NCBI GenBank assembly: GCA_031289875.1
Contig: JAITOO010000093.1
Location: forward strand, 1-9,276
Source: Flavobacteriaceae bacterium
Lineage (GTDB): Bacteria; Bacteroidota; Bacteroidia; Flavobacteriales; Weeksellaceae
Direction of reading: 5' to 3'
DNA length: 9,276 nt
Positions 1 to 8,100 of the stretch are shown one piece after another. The notes beneath the pieces are model-generated. The model saw only the letters and a list, made by a program, of their open reading frames with translations, was not told where the DNA came from and searched no databases. A program made the translations under genes and the position numbers. Numbering within the stretch: position 1 is the first letter of the stretch; every line of letters starts with the position of its first letter.

Positions 1-1319
1 GAATTTCCTTTGCCGAACATTGACATGGCGTACATTTTGGTAACGTAAACCGCACATAAAATCAATGTCAGCCCTGCGAAAATCGAACCGACAGTTGTGA
101 GCGAAAAGATACTCTTCAATAATAAAAATTCCCCAATGAAAGCGTTAGTCAGAGGTACCGCCATCGTTCCGACAGAAATAATCATGAACAGTACGGCAAA
201 CACAGGCATTTTAGAAGCCAGCCCGCCCATTTTGGACAGGTCTCGCGTACCAAAATTCTTCATTAAAACATCTGCGGCATAGAACAGCCCTACGACGTTC
301 ACGCCGTGCGCCAGCATCTGCACTGATGCGCCTTCCATACCTGAAACGTCCAAACCGTATCTTGCCGTGAGCAAAGCGGCGGCAAAAATTCCCGCAGCTA
401 TCAGCCCGACGTGCGCCATTGACGAAAATGCAATCAGCCGCTTAATGTCTTTTTGTACAACGGCAATCAGCGAAGCGTAAACAACGCTCACGATGGCAAG
501 CGTCAGCGCAATGCCTCCGGAAATGCCTGTAACCGCGAGCGGAGCGAGCGGAAGCAAATATCTCATCAGTCCGAAAACGCCCATTTTCAGCATGATTCCT
601 GCCAAAAGCATAGAGCCTTGTGTCGGCGCCGTTGCGTAGGTATCCGCCTGCCATGTGTGAAACGGAAAAATCGGAAGTTTAATGGCAAAAGCCAGAAAAA
701 ACAACCAAAAAAGAAAGGTTTGCTGTCCGTAAGACATCGTGTCTTTTGCGGTGTACAGCGTGTACAAATCGAACGAGCCTGCATGCAGATAGGCGTAAAT
801 CAAACCTATCAGCATAAAAAGCGAGCCGAAAAATGTATAAATAAAGAATTTTAAATTAATCCGAGTTTTGTTTTCTCCCGTTCCGAACAGTCCACAAATG
901 AACCAAATCGGAATCAGCGTAACCTCCCAGAACAAGTAGAACAACAATCCGTCCAGAGAAGTGAAAATGCCGACCAGACCAAACTGCATCAGCAGAATCA
1001 AGGCATAAAAATGCGCAGGTCTTTCGTCTTTTAAAGATGAAAAAATGATAATCGGAGCAAGGGTGTTGGTCAGTAACAGCATTAGCAGGGCGAGTCCGTC
1101 CACGCCGAAATGAAGCCGCGAATTAATGATTTGCAGCCAAGGATACTGAATCTGAAACTGTGTCCCGCCGTCTATTCTGAATTTGTGCCAGAGATACATT
1201 GTCAGCAGAAATTCGAGCAGGGCGAACAGCAGGGCGCCGTATTTGGAATAATTCCCTTTCAGGAAAAAGAAAATTCCCGAACCGATTAAAGGCAAAAGTA
1301 ATATTGATAAAATTAACAT
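1..1319 (-). CDS. nuoM: NADH-quinone oxidoreductase subunit M (3'-partial, runs off left edge)
   Basis: This is an antiporter-like membrane subunit of complex I, one of the proton-pumping modules. I translated 439 residues without a stop; the family is usually about 480-510 aa, so only the C-terminal end is missing. The ATG at 1317-1319 gives MLILSILLLPLIG, a normal hydrophobic N-terminus. Key family residues are present: E132 in FWEVTLIP (E. coli Glu144), K214 in AIKLPIFPFHTW (Lys234), K245 in LAGIMLKMG (Lys265), H303 in SSMAHVG, H338 in LAHGVN and E397 in FIGEF (Glu407). The stretch HTWQADTYATAPT is the usual broken-helix region. It starts 24 nt after nuoL, so it is probably co-transcribed. 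The leader is A-rich with no Shine-Dalgarno. Residue equivalences to E. coli are from memory of the family. Confidence 0.96.
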   Translation of the reverse strand, partial: MLILSILLLPLIGSGIFFFLKGNYSKYGALLFALLEFLLTMYLWHKFRIDGGTQFQIQYPWLQIINSRLHFGVDGLALLMLLLTNTLAPIIIFSSLKDERPAHFYALILLMQFGLVGIFTSLDGLLFYLFWEVTLIPIWFICGLFGTGENKTRINLKFFIYTFFGSLFMLIGLIYAYLHAGSFDLYTLYTAKDTMSYGQQTFLFWLFFLAFAIKLPIFPFHTWQADTYATAPTQGSMLLAGIMLKMGVFGLMRYLLPLAPLAVTGISGGIALTLAIVSVVYASLIAVVQKDIKRLIAFSSMAHVGLIAAGIFAAALLTARYGLDVSGMEGASVQMLAHGVNVVGLFYAADVLMKNFGTRDLSKMGGLASKMPVFAVLFMIISVGTMAVPLTNAFIGEFLLLKSIFSLTTVGSIFAGLTLILCAVYVTKMYAMSMFGKGN

Positions 1320-1343
1320 TATAATTTGATACTTTTTTTATTA
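1320..1343 (-). promoter_or_regulatory. A-rich translation leader of nuoM
   Basis: This is the 24-nt spacer between the nuoL stop and the nuoM ATG. Read on the minus strand it is nearly all A/T, with a run of seven A's (TAAAAAAAGT) and no GGAGG-like ribosome-binding site. Such leaders are normal in Bacteroidota, where initiation relies little on Shine-Dalgarno pairing. It supports the ATG at 1319 and the taxonomic guess. The functional role is inferred. Confidence 0.4.
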
Positions 1344-3236
1344 TTAATAACTTAACCAACCTGCCGCCAACAGCAGCAGAAAAATCCCTATGGACATGAC
1401 ATAGACATAGCTTTCCACATTTCCGTCCTGTCCGAAGCGGAACAGCCCGCCAAGCGACTGAGCCAGTTTCACTGTGCTTTCCACAATTCCGTTGATAATG
1501 TACTTGTCGATAAAATTCTTACAGAATTTTCCCAAACTCATCGTCGGATTGACGATGACTTCGTCGTACAACTCGTCCACATATAATTTATATGCCGAAA
1601 GCCTTTCCCAACCTGTCAAATTCTCTTCGATAACCGCCTGCGCCTTTCTCGTTACATACTTGTTGTAAGTAAGGAAAGCGACCAGAGCGATAACTACCAG
1701 CGTAACAAGCAGCAGCAACATTTCCGTGCCGAATGGGAGTTCTGCTCTTTCAGGCAGATTTGTATATATCGGGTTCAGGAAATGCGCCATTTTTTGCGAA
1801 AGTCCATGTCCCAAATAATGCGGCAGATTTAATGCTCCGCCGAAGAGGGTCAAAACCGCTAAAATTATCAGCGGAACGGTCATCACCGAAGGGCTTTCGT
1901 GTAGATGTTTTTTCTGTTCTTCCGTGCCTTTAAATTCTCCGAAGAAAGTTAAAAACAACAGTCGGAACATATAGAAACAGGTTAATGCAGCAGAGAACAG
2001 CGTCAAAGCCCACACGATTTTGTTTTTCTCCCAAATGACAGTAAAAATTTCATCTTTCGAGAACATTCCCGCCAGCGGAGGCACTCCGCAAATTGCCAGC
2101 GTTGCGATGAGGAACGTCCAAAAAGTTACCGGAATTTTGTTTTTCAATCCGCCCATATAGCGCATGTCCTGTTCTCCGCTCATGGCATGGATTACGCTTC
2201 CTGCGCCCAAGAACAGCAGCGCCTTGAAGAAAGCGTGCGTGGTAACGTGGAACATGGCTGTTGTGTAACCGCTTGCGCCTAAGGCAATAAACATAAAACC
2301 TAACTGAGAAACGGTAGAATATGCCAGCACTTTTTTAATATCATTCTGCCTCAAACCAATGAAAGCAGCTAAAAGCGAAGTCGCCAAACCGATATACATA
2401 ATGAAATCCTGTGTGAACGGAGCAAGCGTGTACACAGCATTGGCGCGCACCACCATGTAAATGCCCGCCGTAACCATTGTGGCGGCATGTATCAAAGCGG
2501 AAACCGGCGTTGGTCCTGCCATTGCGTCGGGAAGCCAAGTGTAAAGCGGGATCTGCGCAGATTTTCCCATCGCTCCGATGAAAAGGAAAACGGTCGCCGC
2601 AATCAAAATCGGGTCGTTGATACTGAATTGTCCAATCTGAGCGGCAATATCCGTATATTCCACACTTCCAAATAAATGTGCCAAGAGGAAAATTCCGATT
2701 AATAATCCCAAATCTCCTATTCGATTCATTATGAAAGCTTTTCGAGCGGCATAGCCGTAATTTTTATTTTTGTACCAAAAACCGATGAGGAGATAGGAAC
2801 AGAAACCTACGCCTTCCCAACCGATGAATAATATCAAAAAGTTGCTTCCCATAACCAGCAGAAGCATGGAGAAAATGAATAAGTTCAGGTAGGAAAAAAA
2901 TCCGGCAAATCCTTCGTCTTTGTGCATATAACCGATGGAATACAGATGTATCAGCGCGCCGATTCCTGTAACAATCATCATCATAGTCAAAGACAGAGGG
3001 TCAATCTGAAAAGAAAAATTAATTTTAAGGTCTCCAACGGAAAACCATGTGAACGCGTCGGCTTTTACAGGTTCTGTAAAATTCAGAAACAGATACGCCG
3101 AGAGGAAAAACGGAATCCAGACGGCGAGATTGGCAACCGCTCCGACCGCAGATTCCGGCATTTTGTTTCCAAACAATCCGCAGACAGCGAAGCCTGCCAA
3201 AGGTAGAAGCGGTATTAAATAGATGATGCTTTCCAT
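1344..3236 (-). CDS. nuoL: NADH-quinone oxidoreductase subunit L
   Basis: This is the distal antiporter-like subunit of the complex I membrane arm, with the long lateral helix. At 630 aa it has the usual family length. The core motifs are intact: E141 in GWEGVGFCSYLL (E. coli Glu144), R172 and D175 in NRIGDLG, K225 in MGKSAQIPLYTWLPDAM (Lys229), H250 in ALIHAATMVTAGIY (His254), H334 and K338 in THAFFKALLFLGAG, and K394/D395 in GMFSKDEI (Lys399/Asp400). After the antiporter core come an amphipathic segment and a last membrane helix near residues 608-629, as expected for the lateral helix and its anchor. The ATG at 3236 lies 3 nt after the nuoK stop, suggesting coupled translation. No truncation or frameshift is seen. 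NuoL is told from NuoM/NuoN by its C-terminal extension and its place before nuoM. Confidence 0.97.
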   Translation of the reverse strand: MESIIYLIPLLPLAGFAVCGLFGNKMPESAVGAVANLAVWIPFFLSAYLFLNFTEPVKADAFTWFSVGDLKINFSFQIDPLSLTMMMIVTGIGALIHLYSIGYMHKDEGFAGFFSYLNLFIFSMLLLVMGSNFLILFIGWEGVGFCSYLLIGFWYKNKNYGYAARKAFIMNRIGDLGLLIGIFLLAHLFGSVEYTDIAAQIGQFSINDPILIAATVFLFIGAMGKSAQIPLYTWLPDAMAGPTPVSALIHAATMVTAGIYMVVRANAVYTLAPFTQDFIMYIGLATSLLAAFIGLRQNDIKKVLAYSTVSQLGFMFIALGASGYTTAMFHVTTHAFFKALLFLGAGSVIHAMSGEQDMRYMGGLKNKIPVTFWTFLIATLAICGVPPLAGMFSKDEIFTVIWEKNKIVWALTLFSAALTCFYMFRLLFLTFFGEFKGTEEQKKHLHESPSVMTVPLIILAVLTLFGGALNLPHYLGHGLSQKMAHFLNPIYTNLPERAELPFGTEMLLLLVTLVVIALVAFLTYNKYVTRKAQAVIEENLTGWERLSAYKLYVDELYDEVIVNPTMSLGKFCKNFIDKYIINGIVESTVKLAQSLGGLFRFGQDGNVESYVYVMSIGIFLLLLAAGWLSY

Positions 3237-3239
3237 AGG

Positions 3240-3563
3240 TTATCCTTTTAATCTGTTAAACAAACTTACGTCCACCGAGCGGGTATTCCGGTACAACATG
3301 GTCAAAATTGCCAGCCCGACGGCGACTTCCGCTGCGGCAACTACCATGATGAAAAACACCAGAATCTGCCCGTCAGCATCTCCCTTGTAAGCGGAAAAAG
3401 CTGCCAGTAATAAATTTACCGAATTGAGCATCAACTCAATACAACCCAAAATAATAATTGCATTTCTTCGTACCAAAACGCCTGTTATGCCGATACAGAA
3501 TAGCAGTGCGGCTAAGTATATGAAATTGTCTATCGGGACGTTTTGTATTAAACTATTTGTCAT
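3240..3563 (-). CDS. nuoK: NADH-quinone oxidoreductase subunit K
   Basis: This is a small three-helix membrane subunit, homologous to MrpC, in the proton path between NuoH/J and the antiporter-like subunits. It has 107 aa against about 100 in E. coli; the extra residues are a short polar N-terminus. The two buried glutamates essential in the family are visible: E43 in [12 protein letters not shown] (E. coli Glu36) and E79 in [11 protein letters not shown] (Glu72). The ATG at 3563 is the only reasonable start, because the next in-frame Met (residue 45) lies inside helix 2. It follows nuoJ by 28 nt and is followed by nuoL after 3 nt. Confidence 0.96.
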   Translation of the reverse strand: MTNSLIQNVPIDNFIYLAALLFCIGITGVLVRRNAIIILGCIELMLNSVNLLLAAFSAYKGDADGQILVFFIMVVAAAEVAVGLAILTMLYRNTRSVDVSLFNRLKG

Positions 3564-3591
3564 TTTTGTTTAAACCTCTGTTTTTTATTGG

Positions 3592-4086
3592 TTATAAATT
3601 TCGTTTTCCTATCATTACTGCCCCGACCAGAGCGGAGAGGAACAGTACGCCTGCCAGTTCAAAAGGCAACACATATTGGCTGAACAATAAATGTCCCAGA
3701 TTTTTCGTCAAGCCGATTTGGCTGTCGGGATTGTCGGGAAAACTGATTTGTTTGTAGCCTTTCAGCGCGCCTAAAAATCCGATGAAAACCAGACAGCCCG
3801 CAATTACGGCAGTCAGTTGGAATGTGCCTCCTTTCAAAGGTTCATTCTGCGTTTTCAGGTTCAGCATCATCAAAATGTAGAGAAAGAGAACCATAATTGC
3901 TCCCGAATAGACGATAATCTGCACGATGCCCAGAAACTGTGCATTGAGCAATATATAAAGCCCTGCGATGGAGAAAAACGTGATAATCAACGCTATGATG
4001 CTGTACATCGGGCTTTTGCTGAAAACCACAAAAAGCGCGCTGACAACGGCACAAGCGGATATTAAGTAAAATATAGCAGCCTCCAT
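3592..4086 (-). CDS. nuoJ: NADH-quinone oxidoreductase subunit J
   Basis: This membrane subunit (mitochondrial ND6 homologue) belongs to the central proton-transfer axis of complex I. It has 164 aa with several hydrophobic segments. The diagnostic third-helix motif is present as FLGIVQIIVYSGAIMVLFLY, followed by MMLNL. Y60 lies in the part that forms the pi-bulge involved in coupling. The last hydrophobic segment (about residues 140-158) ends with GKRNL. Its ATG shares one base with the nuoI stop (TAATG), so translation is probably coupled. The C-terminal half is variable in this family, as usual. Nothing looks broken. Confidence 0.95.
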   Translation of the reverse strand: MEAAIFYLISACAVVSALFVVFSKSPMYSIIALIITFFSIAGLYILLNAQFLGIVQIIVYSGAIMVLFLYILMMLNLKTQNEPLKGGTFQLTAVIAGCLVFIGFLGALKGYKQISFPDNPDSQIGLTKNLGHLLFSQYVLPFELAGVLFLSALVGAVMIGKRNL

Positions 4087-4088
4087 TA
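4084..4088 (-). promoter_or_regulatory. nuoI/nuoJ stop-start overlap (TAATG)
   Basis: On the minus strand the nuoI TAA stop and the nuoJ ATG share the A at position 4086, giving TAATG. This arrangement usually means termination-reinitiation coupling. It fixes both the nuoI stop and the nuoJ start. Confidence 0.6.
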
Positions 4089-4628
4089 TTTGTCTATTGT
4101 ATATTTTTTAATTTGTCTTTTTGATACATCAATTCTGTTGTTCATAGATTCCACTAATTTGTCTTTTCCGTAGATGAAATCTTTACGTTTATGTTCAGGA
4201 AGCACAATTCTATCCGTGAGGAAGACGGCTTCTTTCGGGCAGGCATCTTCGCACATTCCGCAGAAAATGCACCGAAGCATGTTGATTTCGTATTTTTCGG
4301 CATATTTTTCTTCCCGATACAAATGCTCTTCGCCCGCTTTCCGTTCTGCTGCCGTGAGGGTTATCGCTTCCGCAGGACAGGCAACGGCGCACAGCCCGCA
4401 GGCGGTGCAACGTTCACGACCTTCATCATCGCGTTTCAAGACGTGCCGCCCTCTATATATGGGGCTAAATTCTCTCGTCTTTTCAGGGTAGGCAAAGGTT
4501 GCAGGTTTTTTAAAAAAATGGCTCAGGGTAATCTTCATTCCGCTTAAAATCGCAGGAAGATAGATTCTTTCCATGAAAGACATTTCTTTGTTTGACGCTA
4601 TTTTTGATTTATTGGTAAGTCGCTGCAT
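4086..4628 (-). CDS. nuoI: NADH-quinone oxidoreductase subunit I (two [4Fe-4S] ferredoxin)
   Basis: This peripheral-arm subunit holds clusters N6a and N6b and relays electrons towards N2 and the quinone site. Two classical ferredoxin motifs are present: CTACGLCAVACP and CIFCGMCEDACP. Numbering from a TTG two codons further upstream (4634), their cysteines are C76, C79, C82, C86 and C122, C125, C128, C132. The crossed CxxCxxCxxxCP ligation suits two tetranuclear clusters. I place the start at the ATG at 4628, which gives 180 aa and a 9-nt gap after nuoH; the TTG at 4634 is less likely. Internal Mets (residues 18 and 21 of the longer form, before ERIYLPAIL) are also possible starts. The N-terminal part carries the amphipathic segment that lies on NuoH. 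Confidence 0.95.
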   Translation of the reverse strand: MQRLTNKSKIASNKEMSFMERIYLPAILSGMKITLSHFFKKPATFAYPEKTREFSPIYRGRHVLKRDDEGRERCTACGLCAVACPAEAITLTAAERKAGEEHLYREEKYAEKYEINMLRCIFCGMCEDACPKEAVFLTDRIVLPEHKRKDFIYGKDKLVESMNNRIDVSKRQIKKYTIDK

Positions 4629-4637
4629 AATCAATTC

Positions 4638-5678
4638 TTAATTTAAAAACACTATCCATGCGCTGGTTATTAACAGATTGAGAATAGCCAGCGGAATCAT
4701 AATCCTCCACCCCAAATGCATCAGCTGGTCGTAGCGGAAGCGCGGAAGTGTCCAGCGTACCCACATGAAGCAGAAAATGCAGAAAATGATTTTCACCGTG
4801 AAAGCGATGATGCTCAAAATTCCGATGATGTTTTCACTCCAGCCCAGTTCATTCATGTACGGAAAACTGTAGCCTCCGAAAAAAATCGTGCTGATAATTG
4901 CCGAACTGATAAACATATTGATATACTCGGCAAACATAAACGAGCCGTATTTCATGGAGCCGTATTCGGTGTGGTAACCGCCAATCAGTTCCGATTCGCA
5001 TTCTGCCAAATCGAAAGGTGCGCGATTAAGTTCTGCAAACGAGCAGGTTACGAACAAGATGAAAGCCAGCGGCTGATAAAAAACGTTCCATTTCATTCCG
5101 TTAAGAAATGAAAGTCCGTACAAATCGCCGGCTTGCTGTTCCACCATATTTCTCAAATCCAAGGTTCCGGACATCATAATGACGGACATCAAGGTCAAGC
5201 CCATGGCGAGTTCGTAGGAAATCATCTGCGAAGAAGCCCGTACTGCGCCCAACAGGGCATATTTGTTGTTGGAAGCCCAGCCTCCGAGCATCACGCCGTA
5301 AACGCCTATCGAAACCAGCCCCATGACGTACAGCACGCCGACGTCGATATTGGCTACCTGAACGGGATATGAGGTTCCGCTGATGTCCAGACTTTTTCCC
5401 CAAGGGATAACTGCACCTGTACTGAGGGCAATTAACATCAAAATGCCCGGCGCTACGATGAACAGCCATTTTTCTGCATTCTTGGGTATAAAATCTTCCT
5501 TGAAAAAGAGTTTTCCTCCGTCGCAGAGCGGCTGGAAAATCCCCCAGATTCCTGCACGATTGGGACCCAGTCTGTCTTGCATGAAAGCAGCAACTCTTCT
5601 TTCCATTAAAGTTTCATAAGCGGCTGCTCCGAGGCAGACTAAAAATAAAACTATTACCAATATTATTACAAACCACAT
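4638..5678 (-). CDS. nuoH: NADH-quinone oxidoreductase subunit H
   Basis: This membrane subunit (ND1 homologue) forms much of the quinone-binding chamber and joins the peripheral and membrane arms. It has 346 aa, typical for the family. Hallmarks are E26-R27-R28 (ERRVAAF), QDRLGPNRAG at about 34-43, R147/E156 in VRASSQMISYELAMG, and the conserved loop at 216-240 containing ELNRAPFDLAECESELIGGY and then HTEYG, whose acidic residues line the path from the quinone site into the membrane. The N-terminus is a plain hydrophobic helix (MWFVIILVIVLFLV). The ATG at 5678 is 3 nt after the nuoG stop. No irregularities are seen. Confidence 0.97.
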   Translation of the reverse strand: MWFVIILVIVLFLVCLGAAAYETLMERRVAAFMQDRLGPNRAGIWGIFQPLCDGGKLFFKEDFIPKNAEKWLFIVAPGILMLIALSTGAVIPWGKSLDISGTSYPVQVANIDVGVLYVMGLVSIGVYGVMLGGWASNNKYALLGAVRASSQMISYELAMGLTLMSVIMMSGTLDLRNMVEQQAGDLYGLSFLNGMKWNVFYQPLAFILFVTCSFAELNRAPFDLAECESELIGGYHTEYGSMKYGSFMFAEYINMFISSAIISTIFFGGYSFPYMNELGWSENIIGILSIIAFTVKIIFCIFCFMWVRWTLPRFRYDQLMHLGWRIMIPLAILNLLITSAWIVFLN

Positions 5679-5681
5679 ATC

Positions 5682-6674
5682 TTATTCTATCGTTTTTGCT
5701 TTTTGTTGATTCACTAAATAATGAGGGTCATTTTTCGGCAGAGGCAATTCGTAGTGATTCAAAGAAATCACGGAATGGTCGCTGATGTGCGCAGGTCCCT
5801 CAATCGTCCAATATTTTAAATCTTTTCTTTCGAAACGGCATTCGTTGCAGATAAATTCTTCCACTTCGTTGTATTCGTCTTTCCGAGCCGTTATGCGGAT
5901 AATTTCATCTCCTTTCAGCCACAACACAACTTTTCCGCCGCATTTATCGCAGTTGCAGCGCGCATTGACGGGCTCGGTAAACCAAACGCGGCTTTTGAAG
6001 CGCGCCGTGCGGTCGGTCAAAGCTCCGACAGGACAGACATCTATCATGTTGCCCGAAAAATCGTTTTCAATGGCTTTGCTAATGTAGGTGCTGATTTCCG
6101 CATGGTCTCCCCGAAACAAAATTCCGTGATTTCTTTCGTTGGTTAATTGATTGGCGACCAATACGCAGCGATTGCACAAAATGCAGCGATTTTTGTTCAG
6201 GCTGATATATTTTCCAATGTCTTCTTTTTTGAAAGTCTGTCTTGGAAATTCGGTGCGGGTTTTTTCCAGTCCGTGTTCGTAAACTAAATCCTGCAATTTG
6301 CACTCGCCTGCCTGGTCGCAAATCGGGCAATCCAGCGGGTGGTTGAGGAGCAGAAGTTCGGTAATTCCTGTTACGGCGTTTTTAACTTTTTCGGAGGTTG
6401 CCACTTTCACTTCCATTCCGTCCATGATGGTGGTGCGGCAGCTCGGAACGAGCTTGGGCATGGGGCGCGGGTCTTTGTCTGAACCTTTGGAAACTTCTAC
6501 CAGACAGGTGCGGCAGCGTCCTCCGCTGTTTTCCAATTTGCTGTAATAGCACATAGTCGGCGGAACGGCAGAACCTCCAATTTGGCGGGCAGCCTGAACA
6601 ATGGTGGTATTCGGCGCAACTTCTACCGTAATTCCGTCTATTGTTACTTTAAATTTTGTTATTTCTTCGCTCAT
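5682..6674 (-). CDS. nuoG: NADH-quinone oxidoreductase subunit G, short form without molybdopterin-type domain
   Basis: This Fe-S subunit of the NADH-dehydrogenase module takes electrons from NuoF and passes them to NuoI. The N-terminal [2Fe-2S] domain has C42, C54, C57, C79 (N1b). The His-Cys3 motif HPLDCPICDQAGEC supplies H112, C116, C119, C125 (N5). CILCNRC with C214 in VCPVGAL supplies C164, C167, C170, C214 (N4). The protein ends at 330 aa, whereas E. coli NuoG is about 900 aa, so the molybdopterin-oxidoreductase-like domain is absent. This is a clean end with nuoH 3 nt later, so it is a real short form, as I recall for Flavobacteriia. Downstream of N4 the cysteines are C240, C242, C245, C276 and C279, which do not fit the usual N7 spacing. 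The ATG at 6674 gives the expected MSEEITKFKVTIDG start. Confidence 0.94.
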   Translation of the reverse strand: MSEEITKFKVTIDGITVEVAPNTTIVQAARQIGGSAVPPTMCYYSKLENSGGRCRTCLVEVSKGSDKDPRPMPKLVPSCRTTIMDGMEVKVATSEKVKNAVTGITELLLLNHPLDCPICDQAGECKLQDLVYEHGLEKTRTEFPRQTFKKEDIGKYISLNKNRCILCNRCVLVANQLTNERNHGILFRGDHAEISTYISKAIENDFSGNMIDVCPVGALTDRTARFKSRVWFTEPVNARCNCDKCGGKVVLWLKGDEIIRITARKDEYNEVEEFICNECRFERKDLKYWTIEGPAHISDHSVISLNHYELPLPKNDPHYLVNQQKAKTIE

Positions 6675-6732
6675 TGTTTTTACGCTTTATGCTTTAGCAA
6701 TAGATTGTAAACTTTTTTGTCAATCAAATATT
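6675..6732 (-). other. 58-nt nuoF-nuoG spacer
   Basis: This is the longest gap inside the nuo gene series; the others are 28 nt or less. It is A/T-rich, with the short repeated words AAAGC and GTAAA before the nuoG ATG. I see no hairpin terminator and no clear promoter. It is probably just an untranslated leader for nuoG. Confidence 0.35.
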
Positions 6733-8064
6733 TCATACAGCTGCATAATCTGCTATGCCGTAGTTTCTTACGAGGCATTCGGGATTGTTGATATGCCACT
6801 CAAATTCATCTCTGAAATGACGGATAGCCGCCGCAACAGGCCAAGCCGCCGCATCTCCCAACGGGCAAATAGTGTTCCCTTCAATTCTTTTTTGAATATC
6901 CCACAACAAGTCTATATCTTCATACACCCCTTTGCCTTCTTCAATTTTTTTCAGAATTTTGTACATCCAGCCTGTTCCCTCGCGGCAGGGCGTGCATTGC
7001 CCGCAGCTTTCGTGGTTGTAGAACCGCGACAAGGTCATGGTGTGCCTTACGACACATTGGTCTTCGTCCAAGACGATGAAACCGCCGCATCCCAGCGATG
7101 TTCCTGTTTCAAAACCTCCGACTGCCATACTTTCGTAGTTCATCAATCGGGCTTCGCCTTCAGAGGTTTTCAACAGCAGGTGGGCAGGAAGAATCGGCAC
7201 GGAAGAACCGCCCGGAATGCAGGCTTTCAATTTTTTTCCGTTCGGAATGCCGCCGCAGTATTCGTCGCTGTAAATAAATTCTTCTATGCTGAGATTAAAA
7301 TCAATTTCGTAAACTCCCGGATTTTTGAGATTTCCGCAAGCGGAAATCAGTTTCGTGCCTGTGGAACGCCCTACGCCGAGCTTGGCATATTCTGCTCCGC
7401 TGATATTGATAATGGCGGGAATCGAGGCAATGGTTTCTACGTTGTTTACCACCGTCGGGCATTGGTACAGCCCTTTGACTGCGGGAAATGGTGGTTTCAG
7501 GCGCGGATTTCCGCGTTTTCCTTCGAGAGATTCAAGCAGGGCGGTTTCTTCTCCGCAGACATAAGCGCCTGCGCCGCGCTGGACGTAAATTTCCAAGTCG
7601 TAGCCGGTATTTTTGATGTTTTTGCCCAAAAATCCGTTAGCTTTTGCTTCTTCTATGGCGTGTTCGAGAATGTCGGGAATCCACGCATATTCTCCGCGAA
7701 TGTAGATGTAGGCGGTATTTGCGCCCAGACAGTAAGAAGATATCAGGATCCCTTCTATCAGTTGATGTGGGAGGTGTTCCATGAGGAAGCGGTCTTTAAA
7801 CGTTCCCGGCTCGGATTCGTCGGCATTGACCACCAAGTATCGGGGAACGCCTTCGGGCTTGGCAAGGAAGCTCCACTTCATGCCTGTTGGAAAGCCCGCG
7901 CCTCCGCGCCCGCGCAATCCACTGGTTTTCGTTTCTTCCAAGATTTCGTCAGGGGTCATTTTCAAGGCTTTTTCCGCTGAAACATAGCCTCCGTGCTTTC
8001 GGAAAACTTCGAAAGTTTTGATTCCTTCTATGTTGATATTTTTAAGTAATAGTTTTTGAGCCAT
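6733..8064 (-). CDS. nuoF: NADH-quinone oxidoreductase subunit F (NADH/FMN-binding)
   Basis: This is the catalytic entry subunit of complex I: it binds NADH and FMN, accepts hydride and passes electrons through [4Fe-4S] cluster N3. It has 443 aa, the normal length. The flavin/nucleotide glycine-rich region GLRGRGGAGFPTGMKW is at 49-64, NADESEPGTFKDR at 80-92, and GAGAYVCGEETALLESLEG at 164-182. The cluster motif is CGQCTPCREGTG (C354, C357, C360), with C400 in TICPLGDAAAWP. The ATG at 8064 gives MAQKLLLKNINIEG and follows a 24-nt spacer. The neighbour upstream is not nuoE, the usual partner, but an unrelated TOPRIM-like gene. The gene is GC-rich compared with that neighbour (about 57% in 7501-7560). 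Confidence 0.97.
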   Translation of the reverse strand: MAQKLLLKNINIEGIKTFEVFRKHGGYVSAEKALKMTPDEILEETKTSGLRGRGGAGFPTGMKWSFLAKPEGVPRYLVVNADESEPGTFKDRFLMEHLPHQLIEGILISSYCLGANTAYIYIRGEYAWIPDILEHAIEEAKANGFLGKNIKNTGYDLEIYVQRGAGAYVCGEETALLESLEGKRGNPRLKPPFPAVKGLYQCPTVVNNVETIASIPAIINISGAEYAKLGVGRSTGTKLISACGNLKNPGVYEIDFNLSIEEFIYSDEYCGGIPNGKKLKACIPGGSSVPILPAHLLLKTSEGEARLMNYESMAVGGFETGTSLGCGGFIVLDEDQCVVRHTMTLSRFYNHESCGQCTPCREGTGWMYKILKKIEEGKGVYEDIDLLWDIQKRIEGNTICPLGDAAAWPVAAAIRHFRDEFEWHINNPECLVRNYGIADYAAV

Positions 8065-8100
8065 TTTTCTAATTTTAAATTTTGGATTTTAAATTAAATA
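8065..8100. repeat. AT-only direct repeat at the nuoF/cassette boundary
   Basis: The 10-mer ATTTTAAATT occurs at 8072-8081 and again at 8086-8095, with only TTGG between them on the plus strand. The second copy overlaps the end of the TOPRIM-like gene; the first lies just ahead of nuoF. The base composition changes sharply here. It could be a trace of a junction, or simply low-complexity A/T sequence. No longer flanking repeat can be tested because the other end of the cassette lies outside the window. Confidence 0.3.

Noticed and set aside
453..854. 133-codon open frame on the plus strand
   Set aside because: It is antisense to nuoM, whose frame is unbroken with all key residues; the product is Lys/Arg/Cys/His-rich with no family resemblance.
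5682..6674. nuoG as a truncated pseudogene
   Set aside because: The reading frame ends cleanly 3 nt before nuoH, all three main clusters are intact, and short NuoG is known in this kind of organism.
6675..6740. Possible Bacteroidota promoter (-7 TAnnTTTG) before nuoG
   Set aside because: AATATTTG after the nuoF stop differs from the consensus by one base, but no TTTG -33 element lies at a suitable distance upstream. It is too weak to call.
6601..7980. 459-codon open frame on the plus strand
   Set aside because: It lies antisense to nuoF and the start of nuoG, both of which have intact motifs. The predicted protein has no recognisable motif and low-complexity Phe/Ser/Arg content, so it is a shadow of codon bias in nuoF.
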